This document shows positions 53,532 through 61,699 of a stretch of DNA of 64,000 nt, piece by piece. The DNA is from Pseudomonas sp. CCC3.1 (GTDB taxonomy: Bacteria > Pseudomonadota > Gammaproteobacteria > Pseudomonadales > Pseudomonadaceae). The stretch's first letter is position 1; every line of letters starts with the position of its first letter. Below the pieces are notes generated by a model that did no database searches, had not been told where the DNA came from, and saw only the letters and a program-made list of their open reading frames with translations. A program made the translations under genes and the position numbers. The DNA lies in the NCBI RefSeq assembly GCF_034347405.1, contig NZ_CP133778.1, positions 3,968,001-4,032,000 of the forward strand. The letters are read 5' to 3'.

Positions 53532-56378
53532 ATGGATAAGACCTACCAGCCGCACGCCATTGAAACTTCCTGGTACAAAACCTGGGAAGAAGAGAACTAT
53601 TTTGCCCCGCAAGGCGCGGGCGACCCGTACACCATCATGATCCCGCCGCCGAACGTCACCGGCAGCCTGCACATGGGTCACGGTTTTAACAACGCGATCA
53701 TGGATGCCTTGATCCGTTTCCGCCGCATGCAGGGTCGCAACACCCTGTGGCAGCCGGGCACCGACCACGCCGGTATCGCCACCCAAATGCTGGTTGAGCG
53801 TCAGATCGAAGCACAGGGTCTGAACCGCCACGACTTGGGTCGCGAAAAATTCCTCGACAAGATCTGGGAATGGAAAGAGCAATCGGGCGGCAACATCAGC
53901 CGTCAGATCCGTCGCCTCGGTTCGTCCGTAGACTGGAGCCGCGAGCGCTTCACCATGGACGACGGCCTGTCGGACGCGGTGAAAGAAGCCTTTGTACGTC
54001 TGCACGAAGACGGCCTGATCTATCGCGGCAAGCGCCTGGTCAACTGGGACACCAAGCTGCACACCGCCATTTCCGATCTTGAAGTGGAAAACCACGACGA
54101 GAAGGGTTTTCTGTGGAACCTGCGCTACCCGCTGGCTGATGGCGCCAAGACCGCTGAAGGTCTGGACTACCTGGTCGTTGCAACGACCCGCCCCGAAACC
54201 ATGCTCGGTGACGCGGCTGTCGCGGTAAACCCGGAAGACGAACGCTATAAAGCCCTGATCGGCAAATTCGTTGAGCTGCCGTTGATTGGCCGCCGCATCC
54301 CGATCATCGCGGACGACTACTGCGACCCTGAATTCGGCACCGGCTGCGTGAAAATCACCCCGGCTCACGATTTCAACGACTACGAAGTCGGCAAGCGCCA
54401 CAACCTGCCGCTGCTGAACATCTTCGACAAAAACGCAGCCGTTTTGCCTGCCGCTCAGGTATTCAACCTGGATGGCACGCTGAATGAATCCGTCGACGGT
54501 ACCCTGCCCGCCAAATACGCGGGCCTGGACCGTTTCGAGGCGCGCAAGCAAATCGTTGCCGACTTTGACGAAGCCGGGCTGCTGGTCAGCGTCGATGACC
54601 ACGCACTGAAAGTGCCGAAAGGCGACCGCTCGGGCACCGTCATCGAGCCGTGGCTGACTGACCAGTGGTACGTGTCGACCAAGCCACTGGCAGAACCTGC
54701 CATCGCCGCTGTCGAAGACGGCCGCATCGCGTTCGTGCCAAAACAGTACGAAAACATGTACTTCTCGTGGATGCGCGACATCCAGGACTGGTGCATCAGC
54801 CGTCAACTGTGGTGGGGCCACCGGATTCCGGCCTGGTACGACGAGTCGGGCAAGGTCTACGTAGGCCGCGACGAAGCCGAAGTCCGCGCCAAGCACAACC
54901 TGGGCCCGGACGTTGCCTTGCAGCAAGACAACGACGTGCTCGACACCTGGTTCAGTTCGGGCCTGTGGACATTCTCCACCTTGGGCTGGCCAGAAAAGAC
55001 CGAAGCGCTGAAGACCTTCCACTCCACTGACGTGCTGGTAACCGGCTTCGACATCATTTTCTTCTGGGTTGCCCGGATGATCATGCTCACCATGCATTTG
55101 GTGAAGAACGAAGACGGCACCCCGCAAGTTCCGTTCAAGACCGTGTATGTGCACGGCCTGGTACGTGATGGTCAGGGCCAGAAAATGTCCAAGTCCAAGG
55201 GCAACGTCCTGGACCCGCTGGACATCATCGACGGTATCGAACTCGAAGACCTGGTGGCCAAACGCACCAGCGGCCTGATGCAGCCAAAACTGCTGAAGAA
55301 GATCGAGAAGCAGACCCGTGACGAGTTCGCAGACGGCATCGCCAGCTACGGCACCGACGCCCTGCGCTTCACGTTCTGCTCGCTGGCCTCCACCGGCCGC
55401 GACATCAAGTTCGACATGGGCCGCGTTGAAGGCTATCGCAACTTCTGCAACAAGATCTGGAACGCCGCACGCTACGTGCTGGACAAGGGCGAAGACTGCG
55501 GCCAGAACGGCGAAGCCTACGAACTGTCGTTGGCTGATCGCTGGATCATCTCGCAGTTGCAACGCACCGAAGCCGAAGTGACCCGTCACCTCGACCAGTT
55601 CCGCTTCGACCTGGCCGCACAAGCCCTGTACGAGTTCATCTGGAACCAGTATTGCGATTGGTACCTGGAACTGTCCAAGCCTGTGCTGTGGGACGAAAAC
55701 GCACCGGTTGAACGTCAGCGTGGCACTCGTCGCACGCTGGTTCGGGTTCTGGAAGTGGCCTTGCGCCTGGCGCACCCGTTCATGCCGTTCATCACCGAAG
55801 AAATCTGGCAGCGCATCGCGCCGCTGGCCGGTGTTGAAGGCAAGACCATCATGCTGCAACCGTGGCCAGTGGCGAACGAAGCGCGCATCGACCAGGCCGC
55901 CGAAGACGACATCGAATGGCTCAAGGGCTTGATGCTCGGCACGCGCAACATCCGTGGCGAAATGAACATCGGCCCGGGCAAACCGTTGCAGCTGTACCTG
56001 AAAAACGTCAGCAGCGAAGACCAGCGCCGTTTGACCGAGAACGATGCCTTGCTGAAAAAGCTGGCTAAACTCGAATCGATCACCGTGCTGCAAGACGGCG
56101 CCGAAGCACCACTGTCTGCTACCGCTCTGGTTGGCGAGATGGAAGTGCTGGTGCCCATGGCGGGCCTGATCGACAAAGATGCAGAGTTGGCGCGCCTGGA
56201 CAAGGAAATCCAGCGTTTGCACGGCGAAGTGGCCCGCGTAGGCGGAAAACTGTCGAACGCCGCTTTCGTTGACAAGGCCCCGGCTGAAGTCATCGACAAG
56301 GAACGCGCCAAATTGGCCGAGGCCGAACAGGCCTTGAGCAAATTGGCTGACCAGCACGCGCGGATTTCCAGCCTGTAA
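53532..56378 (+). CDS. valS: Valyl-tRNA synthetase
   Basis: This 948-residue class Ia enzyme has the HIGH-type box in PPNVTGSLHMGHGF, the editing domain (about 190-330), KMSKS at 551-555, the anticodon-binding domain and a C-terminal coiled coil (about 880-945) that grips tRNA. It is full length and charges tRNA-Val. Confidence 0.99.
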   Translation: MDKTYQPHAIETSWYKTWEEENYFAPQGAGDPYTIMIPPPNVTGSLHMGHGFNNAIMDALIRFRRMQGRNTLWQPGTDHAGIATQMLVERQIEAQGLNRHDLGREKFLDKIWEWKEQSGGNISRQIRRLGSSVDWSRERFTMDDGLSDAVKEAFVRLHEDGLIYRGKRLVNWDTKLHTAISDLEVENHDEKGFLWNLRYPLADGAKTAEGLDYLVVATTRPETMLGDAAVAVNPEDERYKALIGKFVELPLIGRRIPIIADDYCDPEFGTGCVKITPAHDFNDYEVGKRHNLPLLNIFDKNAAVLPAAQVFNLDGTLNESVDGTLPAKYAGLDRFEARKQIVADFDEAGLLVSVDDHALKVPKGDRSGTVIEPWLTDQWYVSTKPLAEPAIAAVEDGRIAFVPKQYENMYFSWMRDIQDWCISRQLWWGHRIPAWYDESGKVYVGRDEAEVRAKHNLGPDVALQQDNDVLDTWFSSGLWTFSTLGWPEKTEALKTFHSTDVLVTGFDIIFFWVARMIMLTMHLVKNEDGTPQVPFKTVYVHGLVRDGQGQKMSKSKGNVLDPLDIIDGIELEDLVAKRTSGLMQPKLLKKIEKQTRDEFADGIASYGTDALRFTFCSLASTGRDIKFDMGRVEGYRNFCNKIWNAARYVLDKGEDCGQNGEAYELSLADRWIISQLQRTEAEVTRHLDQFRFDLAAQALYEFIWNQYCDWYLELSKPVLWDENAPVERQRGTRRTLVRVLEVALRLAHPFMPFITEEIWQRIAPLAGVEGKTIMLQPWPVANEARIDQAAEDDIEWLKGLMLGTRNIRGEMNIGPGKPLQLYLKNVSSEDQRRLTENDALLKKLAKLESITVLQDGAEAPLSATALVGEMEVLVPMAGLIDKDAELARLDKEIQRLHGEVARVGGKLSNAAFVDKAPAEVIDKERAKLAEAEQALSKLADQHARISSL

Positions 56379-56394
56379 AAACGCTGCGCACCTG

Positions 56395-56453
56395 ATCGCG
56401 GGCAAGGACGCTCCCGCAGGGTTTAACCCTGCTGGGGCGGCCTTGCCCGCGAT
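56395..56453. repeat. Inverted repeat between valS and rlmF
   Basis: Arms ATCGCGGGCAAGG (56395-56407) and its exact complement (56441-56453) flank a smaller AGGGTTTAACCCT palindrome. It is another REP-like design, with a core related to the GAGCAAGCCC type. Confidence 0.8.
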
Positions 56454-56476
56454 TGCTTTTGTGGAATGAATTGAAC

Positions 56477-57493
56477 ATGACAACCCCACGTACTTCCAAA
56501 GCCACACGCCACAAGCCCAAGACTGCCAGCGAGAGCACCCCGGTCGAGCCGCGCGTCAAGCCTAGCCTGCACCCGCGCAACCGCCATCAGGGCCGTTACG
56601 ACTTTCCTCAACTGATTTCGGTCTGCCCGGAACTGGCTGAGTTTGTGATCATCAACCCGTACGGCAAAGAGAGCATCGACTTCGCCAACCCAAGTGCCGT
56701 GCGCGTGTTCAACCGCGCCCTGCTCAAGGCGTTCTACGGGATTGCGCACTGGGACATTCCGGCTGACTACCTGTGCCCGCCAGTGCCGGGCCGCGCCGAT
56801 TACGTGCACTTCCTGGCGGACTTGCTGGCCAACATGAACGATGGCGAGATTCCGCGCGGCTCCAGCGTGCGCGTGCTGGACATCGGCATGGGCGCCAACT
56901 GCGTCTACCCGCTGATCGGCCACAGCGAATACCGCTGGCAGTTCCTCGGCACTGAAGTCGACCCGACAGCGGTTAAAGCCGCCAAGGCGATTGTGCAGTC
57001 CAACAGCTTGAACAAAGCCATCAGCCTGCGCCTGCAACCTAATCCCCAGAAGATCCTGCTGGACATCCTGGAGAGCAGCGAGCGATTCGACCTGACGATG
57101 TGCAACCCGCCGTTCCACGCTTCGCTGGACGAAGCCACACGCGGCAGCGAGCGCAAATGGCGTGCACTGGGCAAGGCTGACCCCAAGCGCAAACTGCCGG
57201 TTCTGAATTTTGGTGGCCAGGCGGCCGAACTGTGGTGCGAAGGCGGCGAGCAACGCTTCGTGACCCAACTGATACGTGAAAGCGTGCAGGTAGGCCGTCA
57301 GGTGCTGTGGTTCAGCGTGCTGGTGTCCAAGGCCTCCAACTTGCCGGCCATTCAAACAGCGCTGAAAAAAGCCGGTGCGCGCGAAAGCCAGGTCGTCGAA
57401 ATGTCTCAGGGCAACAAGCAAAGCCGCTTTGTGGCCTGGACCTTCCACGACAAAGACCAGCAGCAGATGTGGCGCGAGAAAAACTGGAAGTAA
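56477..57493 (+). CDS. rlmF: RlmF, 23S rRNA m6A1618 methyltransferase
   Basis: The start MTTPRTSKATRHKPK at 56477 gives 338 residues. A basic N-terminal tail precedes LHPRNRHQGRYDFPQLI. The SAM domain has VLDIGMGANCVYPLIG and the adenine-N6 catalytic motif MCNPPFHAS. It modifies A1618 of 23S rRNA. Confidence 0.96.
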   Translation: MTTPRTSKATRHKPKTASESTPVEPRVKPSLHPRNRHQGRYDFPQLISVCPELAEFVIINPYGKESIDFANPSAVRVFNRALLKAFYGIAHWDIPADYLCPPVPGRADYVHFLADLLANMNDGEIPRGSSVRVLDIGMGANCVYPLIGHSEYRWQFLGTEVDPTAVKAAKAIVQSNSLNKAISLRLQPNPQKILLDILESSERFDLTMCNPPFHASLDEATRGSERKWRALGKADPKRKLPVLNFGGQAAELWCEGGEQRFVTQLIRESVQVGRQVLWFSVLVSKASNLPAIQTALKKAGARESQVVEMSQGNKQSRFVAWTFHDKDQQQMWREKNWK

Positions 57494-57505
57494 TCCTTCC
57501 CCACT

Positions 57506-57571
57506 GTAGGAGCGAGCTTGCCTCGCGATCTTTTAGAAGATCAAAAGATCGCGAGGTAAGCTCGCTCCTAC
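57506..57571. repeat. REP-like inverted repeat, GGAGCGAGCTTGCC family (copy 4)
   Basis: Arms 57506-57534 and 57543-57571 pair over 29 bp with one mismatch, around an AGAAGATC centre. It lies between convergent rlmF and the HU gene. Confidence 0.92.
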
Positions 57572-57590
57572 AAAGGATTTTCGCGCATAA

Positions 57591-57630
57591 AAAAAACCGC
57601 GCTTCGGATCACTCCGAAGCGCGGTTTTTT
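57591..57630. terminator. Strong bidirectional Rho-independent terminator
   Basis: An 18-bp perfect stem (57591-57608 with 57613-57630, TCAC loop) has A and T runs at its ends. It lies 11 nt after the HU gene stop. Confidence 0.95.
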
Positions 57631-57640
57631 TAATGCGTTC

Positions 57641-57922
57641 TTACTTGTTAACAGCGTCAGTCAGGCCTTTAGCCACAACGAGCTTGATAACTTTTTTGGC
57701 AGCGATTTCGATGGCAGCGCCAGTCGAAGGGTTACGGCCAGTACGGGCAGGACGCTCGGTCACTTTCAGTTTGCCAATACCTGGCAGAGTGATTTCGCCG
57801 CCATTTTCCAGCTGATCAGCAACGATTTGACCCAGTTGGTCCAGCAGAGCACGCGTGGTAGTTTTCGGTGCGTCTACAGTTTCAGCCAGATCAGCGATCA
57901 GTTGGTCTTTAGTAATAGCCAT
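57641..57922 (-). CDS. HU-family DNA-binding protein (HupN-like by position)
   Basis: This 93-residue HU protein has the helical N-terminus (MAITKDQLIADLAETVDAP) and the arm region LPGIGKLKVTERPARTGRNPSTG with the intercalating proline. HU compacts DNA and shapes regulatory complexes. Its place next to yejK and rlmF matches the P. putida gene I recall as hupN. Regulation is presumably growth-phase linked; not shown by sequence. Confidence 0.96.
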   Translation of the reverse strand: MAITKDQLIADLAETVDAPKTTTRALLDQLGQIVADQLENGGEITLPGIGKLKVTERPARTGRNPSTGAAIEIAAKKVIKLVVAKGLTDAVNK

Positions 57923-58318
57923 TGAGATATTCCTTCCCTATCAAATTCATTTGGTTTGCAACGTGCAAGGTCAGCTATCGAGCCAGAAATCGAGGGTCTG
58001 GCACGCCCGTTTGCTTTCACGACGAATCGCGGATGTAGAGTGCTAAAACGGAGTTTGGTTCGACCTGACACAGGCTGAATGCATGCTTTACGCCGTTACC
58101 CAGCGCAAGACCGGGCAAAACTAGCACAGAGACGGCTAAATATCCGCCTCTACCTAGCCATTTGGTCAGGTTTATCGCCTTAAACGTGTAAAAAATCCCT
58201 CTACCCCGCCCCTCATCGCCCTAAACCCGGTACGAAGACTGCTCAGGCGCTCAGGTGCGGTACACTTGGCGCTTTTCCGGGCGCGCGCCCTCCCCGCTCA
58301 TTTTTCGCCGAGAAGCCC
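57923..58318. promoter_or_regulatory. 396-bp divergent region between the HU gene and yejK
   Basis: This is non-coding as far as I can see. It must hold promoters for both nucleoid-protein genes. A/T-rich stretches (about 57,930-57,960 and 58,170-58,200) are candidate promoter zones, but no box pair convinces me. Confidence 0.4.
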
Positions 58319-59323
58319 ATGCCGATCCGTCATTGCATCGTCCACTTGATTGATAAAAAACCCGACGGTACGCCCGCTGTTCTCCACGCCCGAGACTGCG
58401 AATTGGCCGAGTCTCAAGCCATCGAGAACATGCTCGCAGACCTGAACGAAAGCTATAACGCCAAACAAGGTAAAGCCTGGGGCTTTTTCCACGCCGAGTC
58501 CGGCGCGCATCCTTTCAGCGGCTGGCTCAAGGAGTACCTGGACGGCGGCACCGATTTCACCGCCTTCAGCCGTGTCGCCGTTGAACACCTGCAAAAACTG
58601 ATGGAAGAATCCAACCTGTCGGTGGGCGGTCACGTGCTGTTCGCGCATTACCAGCAAGGCATGACTGACTACCTGGCCATCGCGCTGCTGCACCACAGCG
58701 ACGGCGTAGCGGTCAACTCGGAACTGGACGTAACGCCTTCGCGCCACCTGGATCTGGGCCAATTGCACCTGGCCGCGCGCATCAACCTCTCCGAGTGGCA
58801 GAACAACAAGCAATCCAAGCAGTACATTTCGTTTATCAAAGGCAAGAACGGCAAAAAGGTCTCGGAGTACTTCCGCGACTTTATCGGCTGCCAGGAAGGC
58901 GTCGACGGCCCCGGCGAAACCCGCACGCTGCTCAAGGCCTTCAGTGATTTTGTTGAAAGCGAAGACCTGCCCGAAGAATCTGCCCGCGAGAAAACCAAGA
59001 CCTTGGTCGATTACGCCAGCAGTCAGGCCAAGATCGGTGAACCGATGGGTCTGGAAGAATTGTCCGAACTGATCGACGAAGAACGCCCAAAAGCGTTTTA
59101 CGACCACATCCGCAACAAAGACTACGGCCTGTCGCCTGAGATCCCGGCTGACAAACGCACCCTGAACCAGTTCCGCCGCTTCACAGGGCGCGCTGAAGGC
59201 TTGTCTATCAGCTTTGAAGCCCACCTGCTGGGCTCCAAGGTGGAGTTTGACGAAGAAGCCGGTACGCTCGTCATCAAAGGCCTGCCGACCCAATTGCTCG
59301 ACCAGCTCAAGCGCAACAAATAA
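58319..59323 (+). CDS. yejK: Nucleoid-associated protein YejK (NdpA)
   Basis: This 334-residue protein starts MPIRHCIVHLIDKKPDGTPAVLH and is the length of the YejK family. YejK binds the nucleoid and topoisomerases in E. coli. The glutaredoxin gene starts on its last base (TAATG), so the two are coupled. It faces an HU gene across a shared promoter region. Confidence 0.95.
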   Translation: MPIRHCIVHLIDKKPDGTPAVLHARDCELAESQAIENMLADLNESYNAKQGKAWGFFHAESGAHPFSGWLKEYLDGGTDFTAFSRVAVEHLQKLMEESNLSVGGHVLFAHYQQGMTDYLAIALLHHSDGVAVNSELDVTPSRHLDLGQLHLAARINLSEWQNNKQSKQYISFIKGKNGKKVSEYFRDFIGCQEGVDGPGETRTLLKAFSDFVESEDLPEESAREKTKTLVDYASSQAKIGEPMGLEELSELIDEERPKAFYDHIRNKDYGLSPEIPADKRTLNQFRRFTGRAEGLSISFEAHLLGSKVEFDEEAGTLVIKGLPTQLLDQLKRNK

Positions 59324-59673
59324 TGCTGAACGGCATCCTGAAGAAAGTCCTGTTTGTGCTGGTGGTTGTGGTCGTCTTTCAGAACTGGGGCAAGATCGAG
59401 CGGGTGCTTAACCCCTCAGGCGCCGTGTCAGAGCAAACCCGAGCCAGCGCCCGGGTGGTGCTGTATGCCACCGAGTGGTGCGGCTACTGCAAGGCCACGC
59501 GGCGTTTTCTGGACCAGAAAGGCATCCCGTTCAAGGAATTTGATATCGACAAGGATGCTGCCGCCCGTCAGGCCTATGAGGCGCTGGGTGGCCGCGGGAT
59601 TCCGATACTGGACGTAAACGGCACATTGCTCAGGGATTTCAACCCGGATGCGATCTTGGCGGCGTTGAAATAA
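59323..59673 (+). CDS. Membrane-anchored glutaredoxin-like protein
   Basis: This 116-residue protein has an N-terminal hydrophobic helix (about 8-20) and then a glutaredoxin domain with CGYC at 53-56 (ATEWCGYCKATRRF) and cis-Pro in GRGIPILDVNG. The helix probably anchors it with the domain in the periplasm or cytosol; the orientation is unclear. It is translationally coupled to yejK. Confidence 0.9.
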   Translation: MLNGILKKVLFVLVVVVVFQNWGKIERVLNPSGAVSEQTRASARVVLYATEWCGYCKATRRFLDQKGIPFKEFDIDKDAAARQAYEALGGRGIPILDVNGTLLRDFNPDAILAALK

Positions 59674-59719
59674 CCCCCGCAGGCTGGCAATGCTGTTCAT
59701 TTAAGCAAAAGCGGACCCC

Positions 59720-59785
59720 GTAGGAGCGAGCTTGCCTCGCGATCTTTTGATCGTTTAAAAGATCGCGAGGCAAGCTCGCTCCTAC
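59720..59785. repeat. REP-like inverted repeat, GGAGCGAGCTTGCC family (copy 5)
   Basis: Exact 29-bp arms at 59720-59748 and 59757-59785 with an 8-nt loop. It lies between convergent glutaredoxin and GST genes and is the best-preserved copy. Confidence 0.94.
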
Positions 59786-59842
59786 AGTTGAGTTGTGTGC
59801 AGCGCTTGAGTGAACAACATCACCCGTAGGCTGCGGCAGTTC

Positions 59843-60787
59843 CTACGGTGTTATTTGGCCCACCGCGTCAATGCGAAACCCGATACGTGGAAAGTGCACA
59901 TGCACAGCGCCCACTCGCGGGTCTTCCCGGCGCACGACTACGGCTTCGGCGCCCACGTGCACCAACTCACCTTCCACCGGATCGACGCCGTAGTCGGTCG
60001 CAGCAACGCTCACACGCTGACCTTGAATCAACCCGCAATGTTGATCGAATTCAGGTAAATCAACGGGCTCAGCCTTTTTGGCAACGTCCAGCGCCTGCTC
60101 GGGGGTCATGTCGATCGGTGCGCCCTGCCCCACATCCAGCACCCGTGCCAACCAGGCCGCCACCGCCGGATACGCATCAACCAGTGGCGCCGTGACCGGC
60201 GTGGCTTTCAGGAACCACAGCGGGTGTGCCAGTGCAAAGTCGGCAATCGAAGGTTCACCAAACAGGTAGTCACCCTGTGCGTGCTGCAATTGCTGCTCAA
60301 GTCGCGCCATGATCACTGGCCATTGCAACTTGGCTTGCTCCAGCGGCAAACGGGTCGCACTGCCACCGCTGAACAAGCCCGCGCGATCCGCCATGAACGC
60401 CTTGACCCCTTCTGGCGGCAGTCTGGCAAAACGCACAGCCACTGATTCAGGCTGAAACACCAAACTCACGGCATGCTGAAACACCACCGAATCAGCCCAC
60501 GCCGCAAACGCACTGACCACCAGTTGTTTGTCGAGAGGAAACAACACCGGCGCCGATTTTTCTTGCTCCAGGCGCCGGGCAATCAACGCCGTGTCGCAAT
60601 AAATGTCCGCTCCCACTTGCAGCACCGGTGTTTTGCGATAACCACCGGTCAAGGCCAGCAAATCAGGTTTTGGCATCATCGCCGGGATGTGTACTGAGTG
60701 CCACGAAAGCCCCTTGAAGCCCAGCAGCAGGCGAGCTTTATGGGCAAAAGGGGACGTTGCGTAATGATGAAGTATCAACTCAGACAT
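59843..60787 (-). CDS. Glutathione S-transferase family protein with C-terminal extension
   Basis: This 314-residue protein has a GST N-terminal thioredoxin-like domain (LHHYATSPFAHKARLLLGFKGL and TPVLQVG) and a helical C-terminal domain (about 90-215). About 90 more residues follow (EPVDLPEFDQHCGLIQGQ onward) that look like beta strands and are not part of a canonical GST of about 200-230 aa. Activity is unknown. Confidence 0.88.
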   Translation of the reverse strand: MSELILHHYATSPFAHKARLLLGFKGLSWHSVHIPAMMPKPDLLALTGGYRKTPVLQVGADIYCDTALIARRLEQEKSAPVLFPLDKQLVVSAFAAWADSVVFQHAVSLVFQPESVAVRFARLPPEGVKAFMADRAGLFSGGSATRLPLEQAKLQWPVIMARLEQQLQHAQGDYLFGEPSIADFALAHPLWFLKATPVTAPLVDAYPAVAAWLARVLDVGQGAPIDMTPEQALDVAKKAEPVDLPEFDQHCGLIQGQRVSVAATDYGVDPVEGELVHVGAEAVVVRREDPRVGAVHVHFPRIGFRIDAVGQITP

Positions 60788-60842
60788 TCAGTAATCCGCC
60801 AGACGTAAGTGAGCGGGCAGCATAGCGCACTTGAAAACCCGG

Positions 60843-61154
60843 TCAGCTCACTTCTAAGTGCGCCATCTGGCTTTGCACCAGACACTCTTTAGCGCTTTTT
60901 TTAAGCTTTTTAATCAGCCTTTCCTGACGCAGCGCTTCGCCTTTATCCGGCCAGGACTCGATATACACCAGGGCTACGGCTGGGCTTGAGGCGAAGAAAC
61001 GCGCGCCCTTGCCGGTTTGATGCTTGGCAAAACGTCGCACCGGGTCATCGCTGATCCCGCAATAGAGCGAGCCATTGGCCGCACGCACCAAATACACAAA
61101 CCAGGGTTTGGCCACTTGAGCCGTGGCCTCTGAGGATTCGCTCAACCTTGTCAC
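60843..61154 (-). CDS. GIY-YIG nuclease family protein (YhbQ-like)
   Basis: GTG start at 61154 with AAGG upstream. The 103-residue single GIY-YIG domain has FVYLVRAANGSLYCGISDDPVRRFAKHQTGKGARF and a Glu in ALVYIESWPDKGEALRQERLIKKL. Small YhbQ/UPF0213 proteins of this type are linked to DNA repair or processing, not homing. It begins 9 nt after the upstream NTF2-like gene. Confidence 0.92.
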   Translation of the reverse strand: MTRLSESSEATAQVAKPWFVYLVRAANGSLYCGISDDPVRRFAKHQTGKGARFFASSPAVALVYIESWPDKGEALRQERLIKKLKKSAKECLVQSQMAHLEVS

Positions 61155-61163
61155 ACTTAATCC

Positions 61164-61634
61164 TTAACGCCCCGCCTGAAAGGCTTTGAGGCCTTTTTTC
61201 GCCTGAGCCCGAATGGCGTTTTGCACCAGCGGTGTCCACCCCAGTAATAAACCTTTAGTGCCCAATGCCTGACGCGACCAGCGCCACAGGTCGAAGTGGT
61301 CGTGGTGCTCGCAAATTTTGCCGTCGCGAAACACAAAGCGGGCCTGAATGTCGTTGATCACGACATTACCGGTCTGGCTGAACAAATAGGTCGCCACCCA
61401 ATGCGCACTGCCGCGTTGGGTGTCGGCCTGAACCTGATCAAACGTCAGGCTGAAATCCTTGGCCCGTGACGTCAGCATGCGCCACATATCGGTGGCTTCA
61501 TGACCACGCAGTTCGCCAAATACCGGATCGCTGAACACGACGTCGTCGGTGTAACACTCGCCCATGGCGTGTGCATCCAATTGCTGAAAAGCCTGGTAGA
61601 AGCGAGTAATCAACGCTTGATGGTCTTGGCTCAT
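61164..61634 (-). CDS. NTF2/SnoaL-like protein
   Basis: The start MSQDHQALITRFYQAF at 61634 gives 156 residues with one NTF2-like cone domain (AFQQLDAHAMGECYTDDVVFSDPVFG, HEATDMWRML, FRDGKICEHHDHFDLWRW). Such proteins bind or isomerise small hydrophobic ligands; this one is uncharacterised. Probably co-transcribed with the GIY-YIG gene. Confidence 0.88.
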   Translation of the reverse strand: MSQDHQALITRFYQAFQQLDAHAMGECYTDDVVFSDPVFGELRGHEATDMWRMLTSRAKDFSLTFDQVQADTQRGSAHWVATYLFSQTGNVVINDIQARFVFRDGKICEHHDHFDLWRWSRQALGTKGLLLGWTPLVQNAIRAQAKKGLKAFQAGR

Positions 61635-61699
61635 GGCGAGGTCCGTGCGGTTATTGATCCGTGCACGATAATCTGCAATGAGCCGAAACACTATGTGCT

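Noticed and set aside
53409..56507. A minus-strand open frame of over 1000 codons opposite valS
   Set aside because: It mirrors valS codon structure, runs through the REP repeat at its end and shows no recognisable domain.
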